Of a stretch of DNA of 64,000 bases, positions 52,753 to 62,897 are shown piece after piece (position 1 is the stretch's first letter; each line of letters opens with the position of its first letter). The notes under the pieces are model-generated. The model did not search any database and was not told where the DNA came from. It saw nothing but the letters and a program-made list of their open reading frames with translations. The DNA lies in the NCBI RefSeq assembly GCF_937127095.1, contig NZ_CAKZLP010000017.1:1-64000 (forward strand), read 5' to 3'. The stretch comes from an uncultured Amphritea sp. Lineage in GTDB: Bacteria; Pseudomonadota; Gammaproteobacteria; Pseudomonadales; Balneatricaceae. The position numbers and the translations under genes were made by a program.

Positions 52753-55700
52753 ATGCGCAAATTTACTGAAGCTCAATTAGAAAGCGCCATTATCCAGCTA
52801 TTGGGGGAGCAGGGTTATCCCCATACGCTGGGGGGCGATCTTTCTCGTAGTGCGACAGAGGTATTGATCAGATCGGATCTGCGTGCTTTTTTAAGTCAGC
52901 AATATGCCAGTGAAGGCATCACGGACAATGAGATCAACGGCATTATCCGTCAACTGGAACTGCTATCCCCCAGTGATCTGTATGACAGTAACAAAACCTT
53001 CTGCAGATGGTTAAGTGATGGCTTTTTACTCAAGCGCGAAGATCCAGCCGATAAAGATATCTACATACAGCTGATTGATTACAGCGACCTAGCCAGGATG
53101 CGTGTGCCCACGGGGGGTGAAGTGGATCAGCTCTCGATTGTTGCCGAAACAGGCCCGGGCTATCAGGCCAATAGACACAATATCTATAAAATCGTAAACC
53201 AGCTGGAGATTGAAGGGGTAGCGTCGGCCAGTGGGGGGGAACTGCGTATTCCCGATGGCATTTTGTATATTAATGGCTTGCCGCTGGTGTTGTTTGAGTT
53301 TAAAAGCGCGATTCGTGAAGAAGCCACGATTCACGATGCCTATGTGCAGATCTGCACCCGCTACCGTCGGGATATCCCGCAGTTGTTTATCTATAACGCC
53401 CTCTGTGTAATCAGTGATGGGGTGAATAATAAGCTGGGCAACCTGTTTGCGCCCTATGAGTATTATTATGGCTGGCGCAAAATCAGCGGCAACGAGACGG
53501 TTGATAAACAGGGCATCGATTCACTCAACAGTATGGTGCAGGGGCTGTTTGATCAGCGGCGTTTACGTGAGGTGATCCGGCACTTCATTTACTTCCCCGA
53601 TAAAAGCCATCAGGAGATCAAGATTGTTTGTCGTTATCCGCAATATTACGCGGCAACCAAGCTCTACCAGAATATAAAACAGCATCAGAAAAAGCGTGAT
53701 AGTGCAGGTAATATTATCGCTGACGACGCTGTACGCGACGGCAAAGGTGGCACCTACTTTGGTGCGACCGGTTGCGGTAAAAGCTTTACCATGCAGTTTC
53801 TTGCGCGTCTGTTGATGAAGAGCGTGGACTTTGAAAGCCCTACCATTGTATTGATCACCGACCGCACCGACTTAGATGATCAGCTCTCGCAGCAATTCAC
53901 CAATGCCAAAACCTATATTGGCGATCAGATTGTTGAAACGGTGGCCTCCCGTGCAGACTTGCGCGCCAAGCTGCAAGGCCGCCAGAGCGGCGGGGTATTT
54001 CTCACCACGATTCATAAGTTTACTGAAGATGTCGCGCTGTTAACCGATCGCTGTAATGTGATCTGTATCTCCGATGAGGCGCATCGTAGTCAGATTAACC
54101 TCGACCAGAAAATATCAGTGGTGACCGAAGGTAAACACCGAGGGGTTAGAAAAACCTACGGTTTTGCCAAATATCTGCATGACTCGTTGCCTAACGCCAC
54201 CTATGTGGGCTTTACCGGCACACCCATTGACGCCACCCTGGATGTGTTTGGGTGTGTTGTCGATAGCTACACCATGAACGAGTCGGTCAGGGATGAGATT
54301 ACCGTGCGCATTGTCTATGAAGGCCGTGCGGCAAAGGTCATTCTGGATAACAGTAAGCTGAAAGAGATTGAAGCGTACTATCAGCAATGTGCCGACGATG
54401 GGGCCAGCAATTATCAGATAGACGACAGTAAAAAAGCGATGGCCAGCATGGGGGCGATTCTCGGCGACCCGGATCGTATTCAGGCCTTAGCGAAGGACTT
54501 TGTGGCGCATTACGAAGACCGCGTGGCAGAGGGCTCTACTGTGGCGGGTAAGGCGATGTTTGTCAGTAGTTCACGGCAGATTGCTTATCAGCTGTATCAG
54601 GAATTACAAACCCTGCGTCCCGAATGGTTTGAGGTGCTGAATTGCGCTAAGGGTGAATCACTTAGCGACAAAGAGCGTAAGGCGATAAAAGCCTCGGCGC
54701 GGGTGCGCATGGTGATGACGCGCAATAAAGATGACGATAAAGCGTTGTGGAATCTGCTGGGTAGCAAAGACGATCGTAAAGCGCTGGACCGCCAGTTTAA
54801 GCTGGCTAAGTCTAACTTTAAGATCGCCATTGTGGTGGATATGTGGCTGACCGGCTTTGATGTGCCCTTTCTCGATACCATGTATATCGACAAGCCGGTA
54901 TCACAGCATAACCTGATACAGACGATTTCGCGGGTCAATCGCAAGTTTGAAGGCAAGAGTAAAGGGCTGGTGGTGGATTACATCGGCATCAAAACCAGCA
55001 TGAACAAAGCGTTGAAACAGTTCGGTGGTAGTGGCAGTGATAACTTTGAAGATATCGCCGCGTCGATTATTGAGGTGCGTAACCACTTAGATCTGCTGAA
55101 CAAGGCCTTTTATCACTTTGATAGCTCAGATTATTTTACCGCTGACCCGGTTAGCCAGTTAAATTGCCTTAACCGGGCCGGAGAGTATGCTCAGCAAACC
55201 GAGAAAACTGAAAAGCGCTTTATGGACATTACTAAACGTCTTAAAGCGGCTTATGACATCTGCTGTGGTAATGAACAGATCACTAAAGATGAACGAGATC
55301 ATATCCATTTTTATATGGCGATTCGCTCTATTATCTTCAAGCTAATCCGGGGCACGGCACCCGATACCGCGCAGATGAACGCCAAAGTACGCGGGATGAT
55401 CGCTGAAGCGATTAAAAGTGATGGCGTCGAAGAGATCTTTAAGCTGGGAGAAGAGGGTGAGGGCGCTATCGATATTTTCGATGAAGATTACCTCGCCAAA
55501 ATCGACAAAATAAAACTGCCGAACACCAAGATTAAACTGCTGCAAAAACTGTTGGAAAAAGCGATTGGTGAAGTGTCGAAAACCAACAGGATGCAAGCTA
55601 TCGATTTTTCTAAAAAGTTCAAAGCGCTGGTGGATAAATATAACGAGCGCAGAGAAGATGATGTACTCGTTAGTAGCGTGCTGGAAGACTTCTCGAATGA

Positions 55701-56046
55701 AATTATCGATCTCTATCACGACCTGAAAACCGAAATGACGTCGTTTGCCGATATGGGTATCGACTATGAAGAGAAAGCGTTCTACGACATCCTGAAATCC
55801 CTGTCGGTTAAATACGATTTTTTCTACCCCAAAGATAAGATGATTCAGTTGGCGAAACGCGCCAGAGAAGAGGTTGAGAGTGTTGCCAGCTTTCCCGCCT
55901 GGAATCAGCGAGAAGATATAAAAGCCGAGCTGCAAGTGAAGTTGATTCTACTGCTGGCCGAATTCGGTTATCCGCCTGTGGCCAATGATGATGCCTATAA
56001 AGCGATTCTGGAACAGGCGGAGAATTTTAAGAAACATTGCGGCTAG
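52753..56046 (+). CDS. hsdR: Type I restriction endonuclease motor/nuclease subunit
   Basis: A 1097-residue HsdR. The N-terminal PD-(D/E)XK nuclease is visible as PDGILYINGLPLVLFEFKSA (near 165-185, with E-x-K). The SF2 translocase has Walker A GATGCGKSF (about 335-343), DEAH in ISDEAHRSQ (about 441), and motifs FTGTPID and ISRVNRKFEGK. The C-terminal helical region binds the methylase. It cleaves unmodified DNA after ATP-driven translocation. It is 75 bases after rhuM in the same operon, and all key motifs are intact, so the system looks functional. Confidence 0.95.
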   Translation: MRKFTEAQLESAIIQLLGEQGYPHTLGGDLSRSATEVLIRSDLRAFLSQQYASEGITDNEINGIIRQLELLSPSDLYDSNKTFCRWLSDGFLLKREDPADKDIYIQLIDYSDLARMRVPTGGEVDQLSIVAETGPGYQANRHNIYKIVNQLEIEGVASASGGELRIPDGILYINGLPLVLFEFKSAIREEATIHDAYVQICTRYRRDIPQLFIYNALCVISDGVNNKLGNLFAPYEYYYGWRKISGNETVDKQGIDSLNSMVQGLFDQRRLREVIRHFIYFPDKSHQEIKIVCRYPQYYAATKLYQNIKQHQKKRDSAGNIIADDAVRDGKGGTYFGATGCGKSFTMQFLARLLMKSVDFESPTIVLITDRTDLDDQLSQQFTNAKTYIGDQIVETVASRADLRAKLQGRQSGGVFLTTIHKFTEDVALLTDRCNVICISDEAHRSQINLDQKISVVTEGKHRGVRKTYGFAKYLHDSLPNATYVGFTGTPIDATLDVFGCVVDSYTMNESVRDEITVRIVYEGRAAKVILDNSKLKEIEAYYQQCADDGASNYQIDDSKKAMASMGAILGDPDRIQALAKDFVAHYEDRVAEGSTVAGKAMFVSSSRQIAYQLYQELQTLRPEWFEVLNCAKGESLSDKERKAIKASARVRMVMTRNKDDDKALWNLLGSKDDRKALDRQFKLAKSNFKIAIVVDMWLTGFDVPFLDTMYIDKPVSQHNLIQTISRVNRKFEGKSKGLVVDYIGIKTSMNKALKQFGGSGSDNFEDIAASIIEVRNHLDLLNKAFYHFDSSDYFTADPVSQLNCLNRAGEYAQQTEKTEKRFMDITKRLKAAYDICCGNEQITKDERDHIHFYMAIRSIIFKLIRGTAPDTAQMNAKVRGMIAEAIKSDGVEEIFKLGEEGEGAIDIFDEDYLAKIDKIKLPNTKIKLLQKLLEKAIGEVSKTNRMQAIDFSKKFKALVDKYNERREDDVLVSSVLEDFSNEIIDLYHDLKTEMTSFADMGIDYEEKAFYDILKSLSVKYDFFYPKDKMIQLAKRAREEVESVASFPAWNQREDIKAELQVKLILLLAEFGYPPVANDDAYKAILEQAENFKKHCG

Positions 56047-56919
56047 GAATGGTTAATTAACGCAGTGCCTTTAAATATTTAATTTAGCTTTATTGAAGTT
56101 TTCACGAAACAGAATAACTGCTTACTGTGAATTGATGCAGTGAATACAACAGGGAAAGAATATGCAGCCTGCGACACAGAAATCAGATTCCGGGTACGCA
56201 GCACTCGCGACGATAATGTGGTTTATGTGTCAGGTAATGCGCTCAGGACGACAGCTAATCAAGAGCGGTTGCAGCTGCGTAAATGGTGTTCACTGCCGAA
56301 CACGACTCCAGGGGTGGCGGAGGTAGAACGAAGCAGGAAGCCAGAGTCGAGGCAGTTTAAAAATAAAATGATATGGGCTAAGAAACCTGTTTAAGCAGGA
56401 TTTGCGAACGACGGGTAAGCTGGGAAGCAACATTCTAACAACGAGCTGAGTTGATTTTATCAAATACGCAGACATGCCTAATCCCTGGCAAGTCACGCAG
56501 TGGCGTCTGAGGACTATTTGTCTAATAGTGACGCGAGATTTAATGTCAGTTGGGTACAACGAAAAGAGATCCAATATCGCCGGGGGGGACGATGTCTGAC
56601 TTTTCAAACGGGACTCTTTTTCATCCCAACCAACAGGCTTATAGTGGCAAAAGAGAGATAGTTTAACAAGCAGAAGAGTAGCGTCATTACCCATTTTGGG
56701 TGGTGGGTATAAGTCAGAAATGTTTGTGGGTGCTGATACGTATTAAAGGGGCATTCTGTACTATGATCTGTATTTTTATCTTACAGGTTGTGATGCCCAA
56801 TACTGTTTACTGAAAGCGTCAGGTTTGAATAGGTTATATCCAGGCTGCATCCAGGTTGGATGCAGCTAATACTTCTTCGAGTAATGGGCTGGTCGGGACA
56901 GACGTTCGAGCGGCGGTTG
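56047..56919. other. Defence island right border, no convincing gene
   Basis: No supported gene in about 870 bases. Short overlapping frames (for example 56140-56394) lack ribosome sites and family features. A hairpin GCTGCATCCA/TGGATGCAGC is at 56844-56866. An 11-base match, AGGGGCATTCT, links 56747-56757 with 44823-44833 at the left edge of the island, too short to be proof of an attachment site. Confidence 0.4.
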
Positions 56920-57927
56920 TTAAAAACCTTTTATCAGCTGCGTATAGCTATCGATTCGATCTGCCTGGCTATGGGTTACTGCAACGGTGGCGATCTCGTT
57001 ACAATCAAAGGTGCTGGCCAGTTGAGTGATCTCTTCGGCACATTGCTCCGGTGTGCCGACAGTGTAGCCGTTGAGGATATGATCATATTCGGCCTGGTGG
57101 GCTGCCGGAAACGCTTTATAACGATCCTGAACCTCGGCCGGGGTAAGGAAGGCTTCCCGCATACCCAGTTGGGCGGCCAGCTTGCGATACACCGCTGTAC
57201 CTGCCCGTAGCTTTGCTTCGGCTTCGGTGTCGGCACAGATGCAGGCGATCGCCAGCATTCTGGTGGGTGTGCCCGGGTGTTCTGCCCGTTTCCACTGTTC
57301 CAGGTATTCGGTGAAGATTGACGGGTGGCAGTTGTCCGGGTCGATAAAGCGGGCCAGGGCGATGTTATACCCCAGATGGCCGGCTAAGCCCGCGCTGCCT
57401 CCGCTGGAGCCGAGCATCCACAGTTCCGGTTGCGGGCTGTTGTCGGGCATCACTTTTATCTGGCTGAAGGCGTTATTTTGCGGCAGGCTACCTTCGATAA
57501 ACCCTTTCAGCAGCTGGGCCTGTTGTGCATACAGATCGCCATGATGAGGCTGATGCGGGTATGCCAGTGCCTGAGAGGTAAGGCCGGTTCCACCGGGCGC
57601 CCGGCCGATACCCAGGTCGATGCGGTCGGGGAACAGGGTGGCTAACATTTTGAAACACTCAGCCACTTTTAACGGGCTGTAATGGCTGAGCATGACGCCG
57701 CCGCTGCCGACGCGGATGTTTTGGGTGACACTGGCAATTGCCGTGGCCATGATTTCCGGACAGGGGTTGGCAAAGTGAATGCTGTCGTGATGTTCGGCGA
57801 CCCAGTAACGGTAGTAACCCAGCGTGTCACACAGCTGTGCCAGTTCTATGGTCAGCCCGGGGGCATCTATCGCGGCGTGGGAGCCGTGGACGGGGGACTG
57901 GTCAACAACTGACAGCTTTATGCTCAT
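56920..57927 (-). CDS. LLM-class flavin-dependent oxidoreductase (MsnO8-like)
   Basis: A 335-residue bacterial-luciferase-like monooxygenase. The N-terminal LSVVDQSPVHGSHA and the WVAEHHDSIHFANPCPEI and GRAPGGTG signatures fit the MsnO8 subgroup of the F420/FMN-dependent superfamily. It would use reduced FMN from an NAD(P)H reductase to oxidise an unknown substrate. It stands alone on the minus strand next to the c-di-GMP genes. The name is given by family only. Confidence 0.88.
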   Translation of the reverse strand: MSIKLSVVDQSPVHGSHAAIDAPGLTIELAQLCDTLGYYRYWVAEHHDSIHFANPCPEIMATAIASVTQNIRVGSGGVMLSHYSPLKVAECFKMLATLFPDRIDLGIGRAPGGTGLTSQALAYPHQPHHGDLYAQQAQLLKGFIEGSLPQNNAFSQIKVMPDNSPQPELWMLGSSGGSAGLAGHLGYNIALARFIDPDNCHPSIFTEYLEQWKRAEHPGTPTRMLAIACICADTEAEAKLRAGTAVYRKLAAQLGMREAFLTPAEVQDRYKAFPAAHQAEYDHILNGYTVGTPEQCAEEITQLASTFDCNEIATVAVTHSQADRIDSYTQLIKGF

Positions 57928-58044
57928 TATATTCTCCTTTATGTGATTAATATGTTAACTAATATATTAGTTTATCTCAATCGAATAAGGCCATGGAGAA
58001 GGGTAAATCAGACCGGGGACTAACTATGTGTAGCGATTCTGTGG

Positions 58045-59187
58045 CTATTTCAATGGCGGTGCTACTGAATATTGGTTTCGGCCTGATGCCTTAGCTTTAT
58101 ACATAGCATCATCAGCCGCCATCAGAAACGTCTGGTTGTTTGTCGTTGCATCAGGCTGAGTGCTCGCAACACCGGCAGAGCAGGTGACTTCGATGATCTC
58201 TCCACTCCAATTAAACGAGATCTCTGAAACTGCCTGGACCAGATCATCTGCGATTGTGATTGCTGTTTTCAGCGGTATCGCTGGCAATAGGACGATAAAC
58301 TCTTCACCGCCATACCGCGCTATCATATCGGTGGAGCGTTTTAACTCTTGTTTGAGTACTTGAGCGACTCTTTTAAGGCATTTATCGCCCGCGAAATGAC
58401 CGTAGGTATCGTTAACTTTTTTAAAGTGATCGAGATCGATCATGATGACGCTGAGTGGCTGTTGCAGCTCGATACAGTGCTGCCACTCACTGGCATAGCA
58501 ACGGTTAAAGTACATCCGGTTATACAGGGATGTGAGTGGTTCAGTGATACTGCTCTTTTCTAATAATAATGCTCTATCGTCAGACTCTTTTCGGCTGTAA
58601 ACCGCTTGCCAATAGTCGGCGCGGGAGGTGCGAGCGGCTTCAAGAACATAGATCACGGCGATACTCGCTAAAATGATCAGTATCAGATTATCTGTTCCTT
58701 CTATTATTGTGCCAACAATCAACCCAGGTACGAACACCAAAATCGGATAGAGAATACTAACGATTCTAGAGATGCTGAGGACGGATGTGCCGCCAATCGC
58801 AAGTGCCGACAGTATAATCATGTAAGGGGTCTGCAAGGCTGAATAGTCACTGCCATAAATAACCCATGAAGACATCACTCCCCAATGAACTGCATTAAAC
58901 AGTATTAGCCCAACCAGACAGAAATAGTTTCGGGTAGTGTTATAGCTTTCAGTTTTTATGATGAAATGGTAATGCACAATGCGCAACAATGCGGCAATGA
59001 CCAACAGCAGGGTATTCAGGTAAAAGATATATGGGTGGTCTTCAATGATATTGACCCAGAGAGCGGTCAGAAGCCATAAGGCTAAAAATATTACGATACC
59101 GCCACGTGCCCGCTTAGTCAGATCCAAATGAAACTGTTGCTGAAGGCTGAGGCCTTTATCGACAGTGCCTATTTCTGACAGGTTCAT
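58045..59187 (-). CDS. Membrane diguanylate cyclase
   Basis: A 380-residue protein with about five to six transmembrane segments in residues 25-195 and a C-terminal GGDEF domain. The active site is RYGGEEFIVLLP. The product-inhibition site RxxD is present as RSTD exactly five residues before GGEEF. The substrate region is DHFKKVNDTYGHFAGD. It should make c-di-GMP and be subject to feedback control. The N-terminal domain resembles MASE-type membrane sensors, ligand unknown. It is followed downstream on the same strand by the LLM oxidoreductase gene after a 117-base gap. Confidence 0.9.
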   Translation of the reverse strand: MNLSEIGTVDKGLSLQQQFHLDLTKRARGGIVIFLALWLLTALWVNIIEDHPYIFYLNTLLLVIAALLRIVHYHFIIKTESYNTTRNYFCLVGLILFNAVHWGVMSSWVIYGSDYSALQTPYMIILSALAIGGTSVLSISRIVSILYPILVFVPGLIVGTIIEGTDNLILIILASIAVIYVLEAARTSRADYWQAVYSRKESDDRALLLEKSSITEPLTSLYNRMYFNRCYASEWQHCIELQQPLSVIMIDLDHFKKVNDTYGHFAGDKCLKRVAQVLKQELKRSTDMIARYGGEEFIVLLPAIPLKTAITIADDLVQAVSEISFNWSGEIIEVTCSAGVASTQPDATTNNQTFLMAADDAMYKAKASGRNQYSVAPPLK

Positions 59188-59260
59188 GACGGTTACCTTT
59201 ATTGGTCTTCGCTTTTAGTATAATTGTTGTCGTCATGATTGCATTTGATTAACAGCCTTT

Positions 59261-61201
59261 CTATGCGCCTGAAGTCGAAGATTCTGCTTTTTGTACTCTG
59301 CAAAAGTCGGGTATGAGCTCTGGTTTTAAGGGTTTGCTGAATAGGTAACCTTGCCCAAAATCACACTGGAAAGAGGTTAGCAGGTGGGCTGCTGCAGCGT
59401 CTTCGATTCCCTCTGCGACGACCCGCATCCCCAGGTCATGACCGATACGGATAATGTTTTTCACCAACAGGCTACTGGTGCGATCAACGGTGATCTTGCT
59501 GATAAAGCAACGGTCGATTTTGAGCGTCTGGATCGGCAGTTGCTGCAGGTGGCTGAGTGATGACAGGCCGGTACCAAAATCATCCAGAGCAATGCTTATC
59601 TCCTGACGAGCTAATTCCGGAAGCAGATTCTGGGTCTCTTTGAGGATATGCATACTGGTATCTTCTGTGACTTCAACCCTGATCAATCCTTTGGGCAGGC
59701 CATACTCATTCAGTGACTGGTTAATGATGCTGGCAAGATCAAGCTGATGCATGGATGGCGATATGTTGATGGCCACGGGTATGGCTTTTAAGCCCATGGA
59801 TTGCCACTGAGCTATCTGCAAACATGTCTGCTTAATTACCCAGCAGCCGAGCAGGTTGGCTATTGAGTATTTTTCGGCTATCTCGATGATCTCCAGCGGC
59901 GGGATGGCACCATAGGTTTCATGATTCCAGCGCAACAACGCTTCCAGTGAGGCAACGTGCTGTTCTTCAAGAGACACTATTGGCTGGTACACCAGCTGAA
60001 GTTTTTCTGCTTCAATCGCCTCACGCAGGTCCCGCTGTAACTGTTGCCGTCGGTTGATCTGAACATCCATCTCAAAATCAAACAGCATCTGTGTTGAATG
60101 ATTTGACCGCTCTTTGGCTTTATACATGGCAATATCTGCGCGGGTTAGCAGGCTGCTGGCATCGTTCCCATGTTCCGGGTAGATAACACTGCCGATACTG
60201 GCGCCAATAAAACAGGTGTGCTGGCCGATCTCAAACGGCTGATCAAACAGGCTGATGATTTTATCGGCAATAATGTTCAGGCTTTGTTTACCGCGAACCG
60301 TTGACTGAATAATGGCGAATTCATCACCGCCTAAACGACAGGTGACGCAGTTATAACGTTTATCAATCTCCTCCGTCATGCGTCTGGAGACGGATTGCAG
60401 CAGAGCATCACCAATGTGATGTCCCAGGGTATCATTGATATCCTTGAAGCCATTCAGGTCGAGCAGGTGCAGGGCGAAGGGCTGCTTTTTATCAGAGTAA
60501 CGGGAGATCTTTTTTTTCAGGAACGCCCGGTTGGGTATTCCGGTCAGGCTGTCGTGCTCTGCCTGGTGGCGGTTCAGTCTGCTCTCGCGGATGATCATCA
60601 GTAACAACAGGCTGCCGGTGAAAATCAGGCCAAACATCAGCAGAATAAGCTGTCGCTGCAGATCGAGAACCTGGCTGTCGCTGCGGTTAAGAATAGCGTT
60701 AGTGCGGTAATAGTCCTGCATTGAAAGAGCATCAACGGCGTCAACCTGAGGCTTCAGTGTTTGCTTTATCTGAACGCTGTACTCAGGGTCGACAGGAAGC
60801 CTGTTAAAAATGTCATTCTCCAGCGATTTAACCGTTTCAAAGGCCTGGTTTATGGTGCTTTCAGCGGTTTCTATACTGCGTATCTGTACACCATCATCAC
60901 CCTCAATTAAGACGGGAAAGCGGCTCCAGAGGATGTCATAACGAGATTTCAGCTGATCCAGGTGAGTTGTGTTCGGTGCTGCCTGATAGAGGGTCAGTGC
61001 ATCATCAAAGCGCCGCAGTTCCATTTTTAACTGAAACATCGAAAAGACACTGGTGGTGTAGTATTGATCAAGGATTGTGATTGACTGGCGCAACTGGAAC
61101 AGGCTGACCGCGGCACTGATAAAAAAGATCAGTATCAGTGCGATCAGTAACGCGCGTTTCTGGCGATAGGTTTTGCGGATAATCTCCAGACTCTCGCTCA
61201 T
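59261..61201 (-). CDS. GGDEF-EAL dual-domain c-di-GMP protein with periplasmic sensor
   Basis: A 646-residue protein. Two membrane helices (about 15-37 and 188-206) bracket a helical periplasmic domain. The GGDEF domain has an intact CRLGGDEFAII, but the inhibition site is RYNC rather than RxxD. The EAL domain keeps ASLEALLRWNHE, the metal/catalytic residues in IRVEVTED, ALDDFGTGLSSL and LKIDRCF, and VVAEGIED. Both activities appear possible; the phosphodiesterase has the fuller set. Its start codon overlaps the stop of the upstream secreted molybdopterin-fold protein (TAATG), suggesting that protein feeds a signal to the periplasmic domain. Confidence 0.92.
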   Translation of the reverse strand: MSESLEIIRKTYRQKRALLIALILIFFISAAVSLFQLRQSITILDQYYTTSVFSMFQLKMELRRFDDALTLYQAAPNTTHLDQLKSRYDILWSRFPVLIEGDDGVQIRSIETAESTINQAFETVKSLENDIFNRLPVDPEYSVQIKQTLKPQVDAVDALSMQDYYRTNAILNRSDSQVLDLQRQLILLMFGLIFTGSLLLLMIIRESRLNRHQAEHDSLTGIPNRAFLKKKISRYSDKKQPFALHLLDLNGFKDINDTLGHHIGDALLQSVSRRMTEEIDKRYNCVTCRLGGDEFAIIQSTVRGKQSLNIIADKIISLFDQPFEIGQHTCFIGASIGSVIYPEHGNDASSLLTRADIAMYKAKERSNHSTQMLFDFEMDVQINRRQQLQRDLREAIEAEKLQLVYQPIVSLEEQHVASLEALLRWNHETYGAIPPLEIIEIAEKYSIANLLGCWVIKQTCLQIAQWQSMGLKAIPVAINISPSMHQLDLASIINQSLNEYGLPKGLIRVEVTEDTSMHILKETQNLLPELARQEISIALDDFGTGLSSLSHLQQLPIQTLKIDRCFISKITVDRTSSLLVKNIIRIGHDLGMRVVAEGIEDAAAAHLLTSFQCDFGQGYLFSKPLKPELIPDFCRVQKAESSTSGA

Positions 61202-61701
61202 TAGTAGATCTCAATCCGTGACAACTGCCAGATCATTCTTCCGGTATGGATTTCGCCAGTCAGCTCCGGGAATTTGTGATGTGGCAGTATTAACCACAGT
61301 GGCCCTTTGTTGCGTATCGATAGCTGTTTGCCATCCTCACTCCAGGCCAGAATCGGTTCGTACTGATCCATGTAGTGCCGTTCAAATTCAACGCTATAGT
61401 CATTCAGGGCGGTTAGCCTGATGTGATTCCCCTCTGCTCCGACATGGTTTAAAACAGCCGAGAGCAGTGGTCCGTGATAGCTGTTTAAGCTATTCGACCA
61501 GCGGGTTTGCAGGGTAAAGGTATCGCTTTCCAGTCGCTGTAGTTGCGCCAGATCGAGACGGGCCGTCTGACCATCCTGGGTGTTCTGAATTTTTCCGCTG
61601 ATGGTGAGTATCACCGGCCCCTCAGGTTGGGGCAGGGGGGCGGCGGTTACGCTGAACGTCACAGCACAGCATGCTAGCAGAGCAAGAATCCATTTTGTCA
61701 T
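61201..61701 (-). CDS. Secreted molybdopterin-binding-fold (SUOX-like) protein
   Basis: A 166-residue exported protein with a signal peptide (TKWILALLACCAVTFSVTAA). The mature part resembles the oxidoreductase molybdopterin-binding (sulfite-oxidase-like) fold: VILTISGKI, HGPLLSAVLNHVGA, and LPHHKFPELTGEIHTGR near the end. The cofactor-coordinating cysteine of true SUOX enzymes is not seen, so it may be a sensor or ligand-binding version. It is translationally coupled to the downstream GGDEF-EAL gene, a pairing that suggests signal input to c-di-GMP turnover. Confidence 0.75.
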   Translation of the reverse strand: MTKWILALLACCAVTFSVTAAPLPQPEGPVILTISGKIQNTQDGQTARLDLAQLQRLESDTFTLQTRWSNSLNSYHGPLLSAVLNHVGAEGNHIRLTALNDYSVEFERHYMDQYEPILAWSEDGKQLSIRNKGPLWLILPHHKFPELTGEIHTGRMIWQLSRIEIY

Positions 61702-61919
61702 GGGGAAGCCTTTTTAGAATATAAATAATTTGCGACGGCTGATCTTTGAGGCATTGTTTGTTGAAAAAGCATCAGCGGTCTGCGATAAATCTGAGCCGGT
61801 AGTGGTGGGCTCAGAGTCTCTCCATGACTTGTCAGTAAAATCTAATTTACAGGCCTCGCTCGAGTATGTCAGGGGGTCTTAGAGTCTGTATTACTCATTT
61901 TGTGTATTGTGGGATATAT

Positions 61920-62312
61920 TCAGGTGTCGATATAGTTGGAAACCTCAATCAGATTGCCATCGGGGTCTCTGAAATAGACGGAGAGGATCTTCCCTGTGGC
62001 TCCGGTACGTAAGACCGGACCTTCAATAACAGCGATATTACAGTGCTTAAGATGATCGATTGCCTGAGCGATAGGTTGCCGGATAATAAAACAGAGGTCT
62101 GCACTGCCAGGTTGAACATGACCGGCCTTTGGCTCGAACTCCCTGCCGTTCTGATGCAGATTTATCTTCTGCTGACCAAAGCTTAAGGCGATGCGGCCTT
62201 CACCGAAAACGACTTTTTCCATCCCCATTACCGAGGTGTAGAAATCAACCGTCGTGTTAATATCTTTAACGGTAAGCACCAGGTGATCTAATCGTTCAGT
62301 CTGCATCATCAC
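61920..62312 (-). CDS. VOC-family (glyoxalase/bleomycin resistance-like) protein
   Basis: A 130-residue vicinal-oxygen-chelate protein with two beta-alpha-beta-beta-beta modules. Metal-ligand positions appear as His in RLDHLVLTVKDI, His in INLHQN and Glu in GNLIEVSNY. It starts with MMMQ, so any of three ATGs (62312, 62309, 62306) could be used. VOC proteins of this length include lactoylglutathione-lyase-like and dioxygenase-like enzymes; the substrate is unknown. It is a single gene on the minus strand. Confidence 0.85.
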   Translation of the reverse strand: MMMQTERLDHLVLTVKDINTTVDFYTSVMGMEKVVFGEGRIALSFGQQKINLHQNGREFEPKAGHVQPGSADLCFIIRQPIAQAIDHLKHCNIAVIEGPVLRTGATGKILSVYFRDPDGNLIEVSNYIDT

Positions 62313-62357
62313 GTTCTATTTTCATTTGTTTTTTTATGTACTTTTTTATGTGCCTTT

Positions 62358-62383
62358 TAGATCTTTTTTTTAGATCTTTTTTT
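62358..62383. repeat. Tandem 13-bp T-rich repeat
   Basis: Two copies of TAGATC followed by seven Ts (62358-62370 and 62371-62383), preceded by two T-run units ending in ATGT. They lie between the VOC gene and the end of the DUF2937 gene and overlap the latter's stop codon. Confidence 0.6.
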
Positions 62384-62897
62384 AGATAAGCGTCTTCGCT
62401 GTCCTGTGCCGCCGGAAGCGTCTGGCTATAAACGCGCACGGCTGGGTGATAATAATGTTTAGCAGCAGGCCCATGATTACGCCGAAGGCTAACCCCTCGA
62501 CGGTGAGTGGTATGCCCGGCTTAAAATTATCCAGCGTGTCTTCGAGGTAGTGATAGCGGGCGGGGTTGAACATATAAACGGATTTAGTCAACAGGTTACC
62601 GTTGGCAAAAACTGCCATGCCCTGTTGTAACTCATTATACAGATCAAGGGTCGCTAGTTTTTGCTGTGCATCTGCTCTGACACTTGGTTCACTATTGCGT
62701 TGATGCTGTTCGATCATCGCCCTGATATTCGGGTAGCCGAACTGTCGGGCGGTAGCTTCATAACCTTCGACCTGCCATCGGGTTGATTCATACCAGCCGG
62801 AGAGATACTGCTGATAATGATCGGCCAGTTGCGGTATCTGCAGAGCCAGTAGCAGAGCTACGCCAAACACCAGCTTGTCTAATAGTCTTCCAATCAA
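62382..62897 (-). CDS. DUF2937 family membrane protein
   Basis: A 171-residue protein of the DUF2937 family. The start MIGRLLDKLVFGVALLLALQ is followed by IPQLADHYQQYLSGW and an internal EGYEATARQFGY typical of the family. One hydrophobic segment at the N-terminus and one at about 130-152 suggest both ends lie in the inner membrane with a helical soluble middle. The role is unknown. Its stop lies in a repeat of T runs. Confidence 0.75.
   Translation of the reverse strand: MIGRLLDKLVFGVALLLALQIPQLADHYQQYLSGWYESTRWQVEGYEATARQFGYPNIRAMIEQHQRNSEPSVRADAQQKLATLDLYNELQQGMAVFANGNLLTKSVYMFNPARYHYLEDTLDNFKPGIPLTVEGLAFGVIMGLLLNIIITQPCAFIARRFRRHRTAKTLI

Noticed and set aside
55342..55935. A 197-codon minus-strand frame
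   Set aside because: It is fully antisense to hsdR, whose domain motifs are intact.
56140..56694. Two short overlapping frames after hsdR
   Set aside because: They lie on opposite strands over the same DNA, lack ribosome sites and resemble no protein family.
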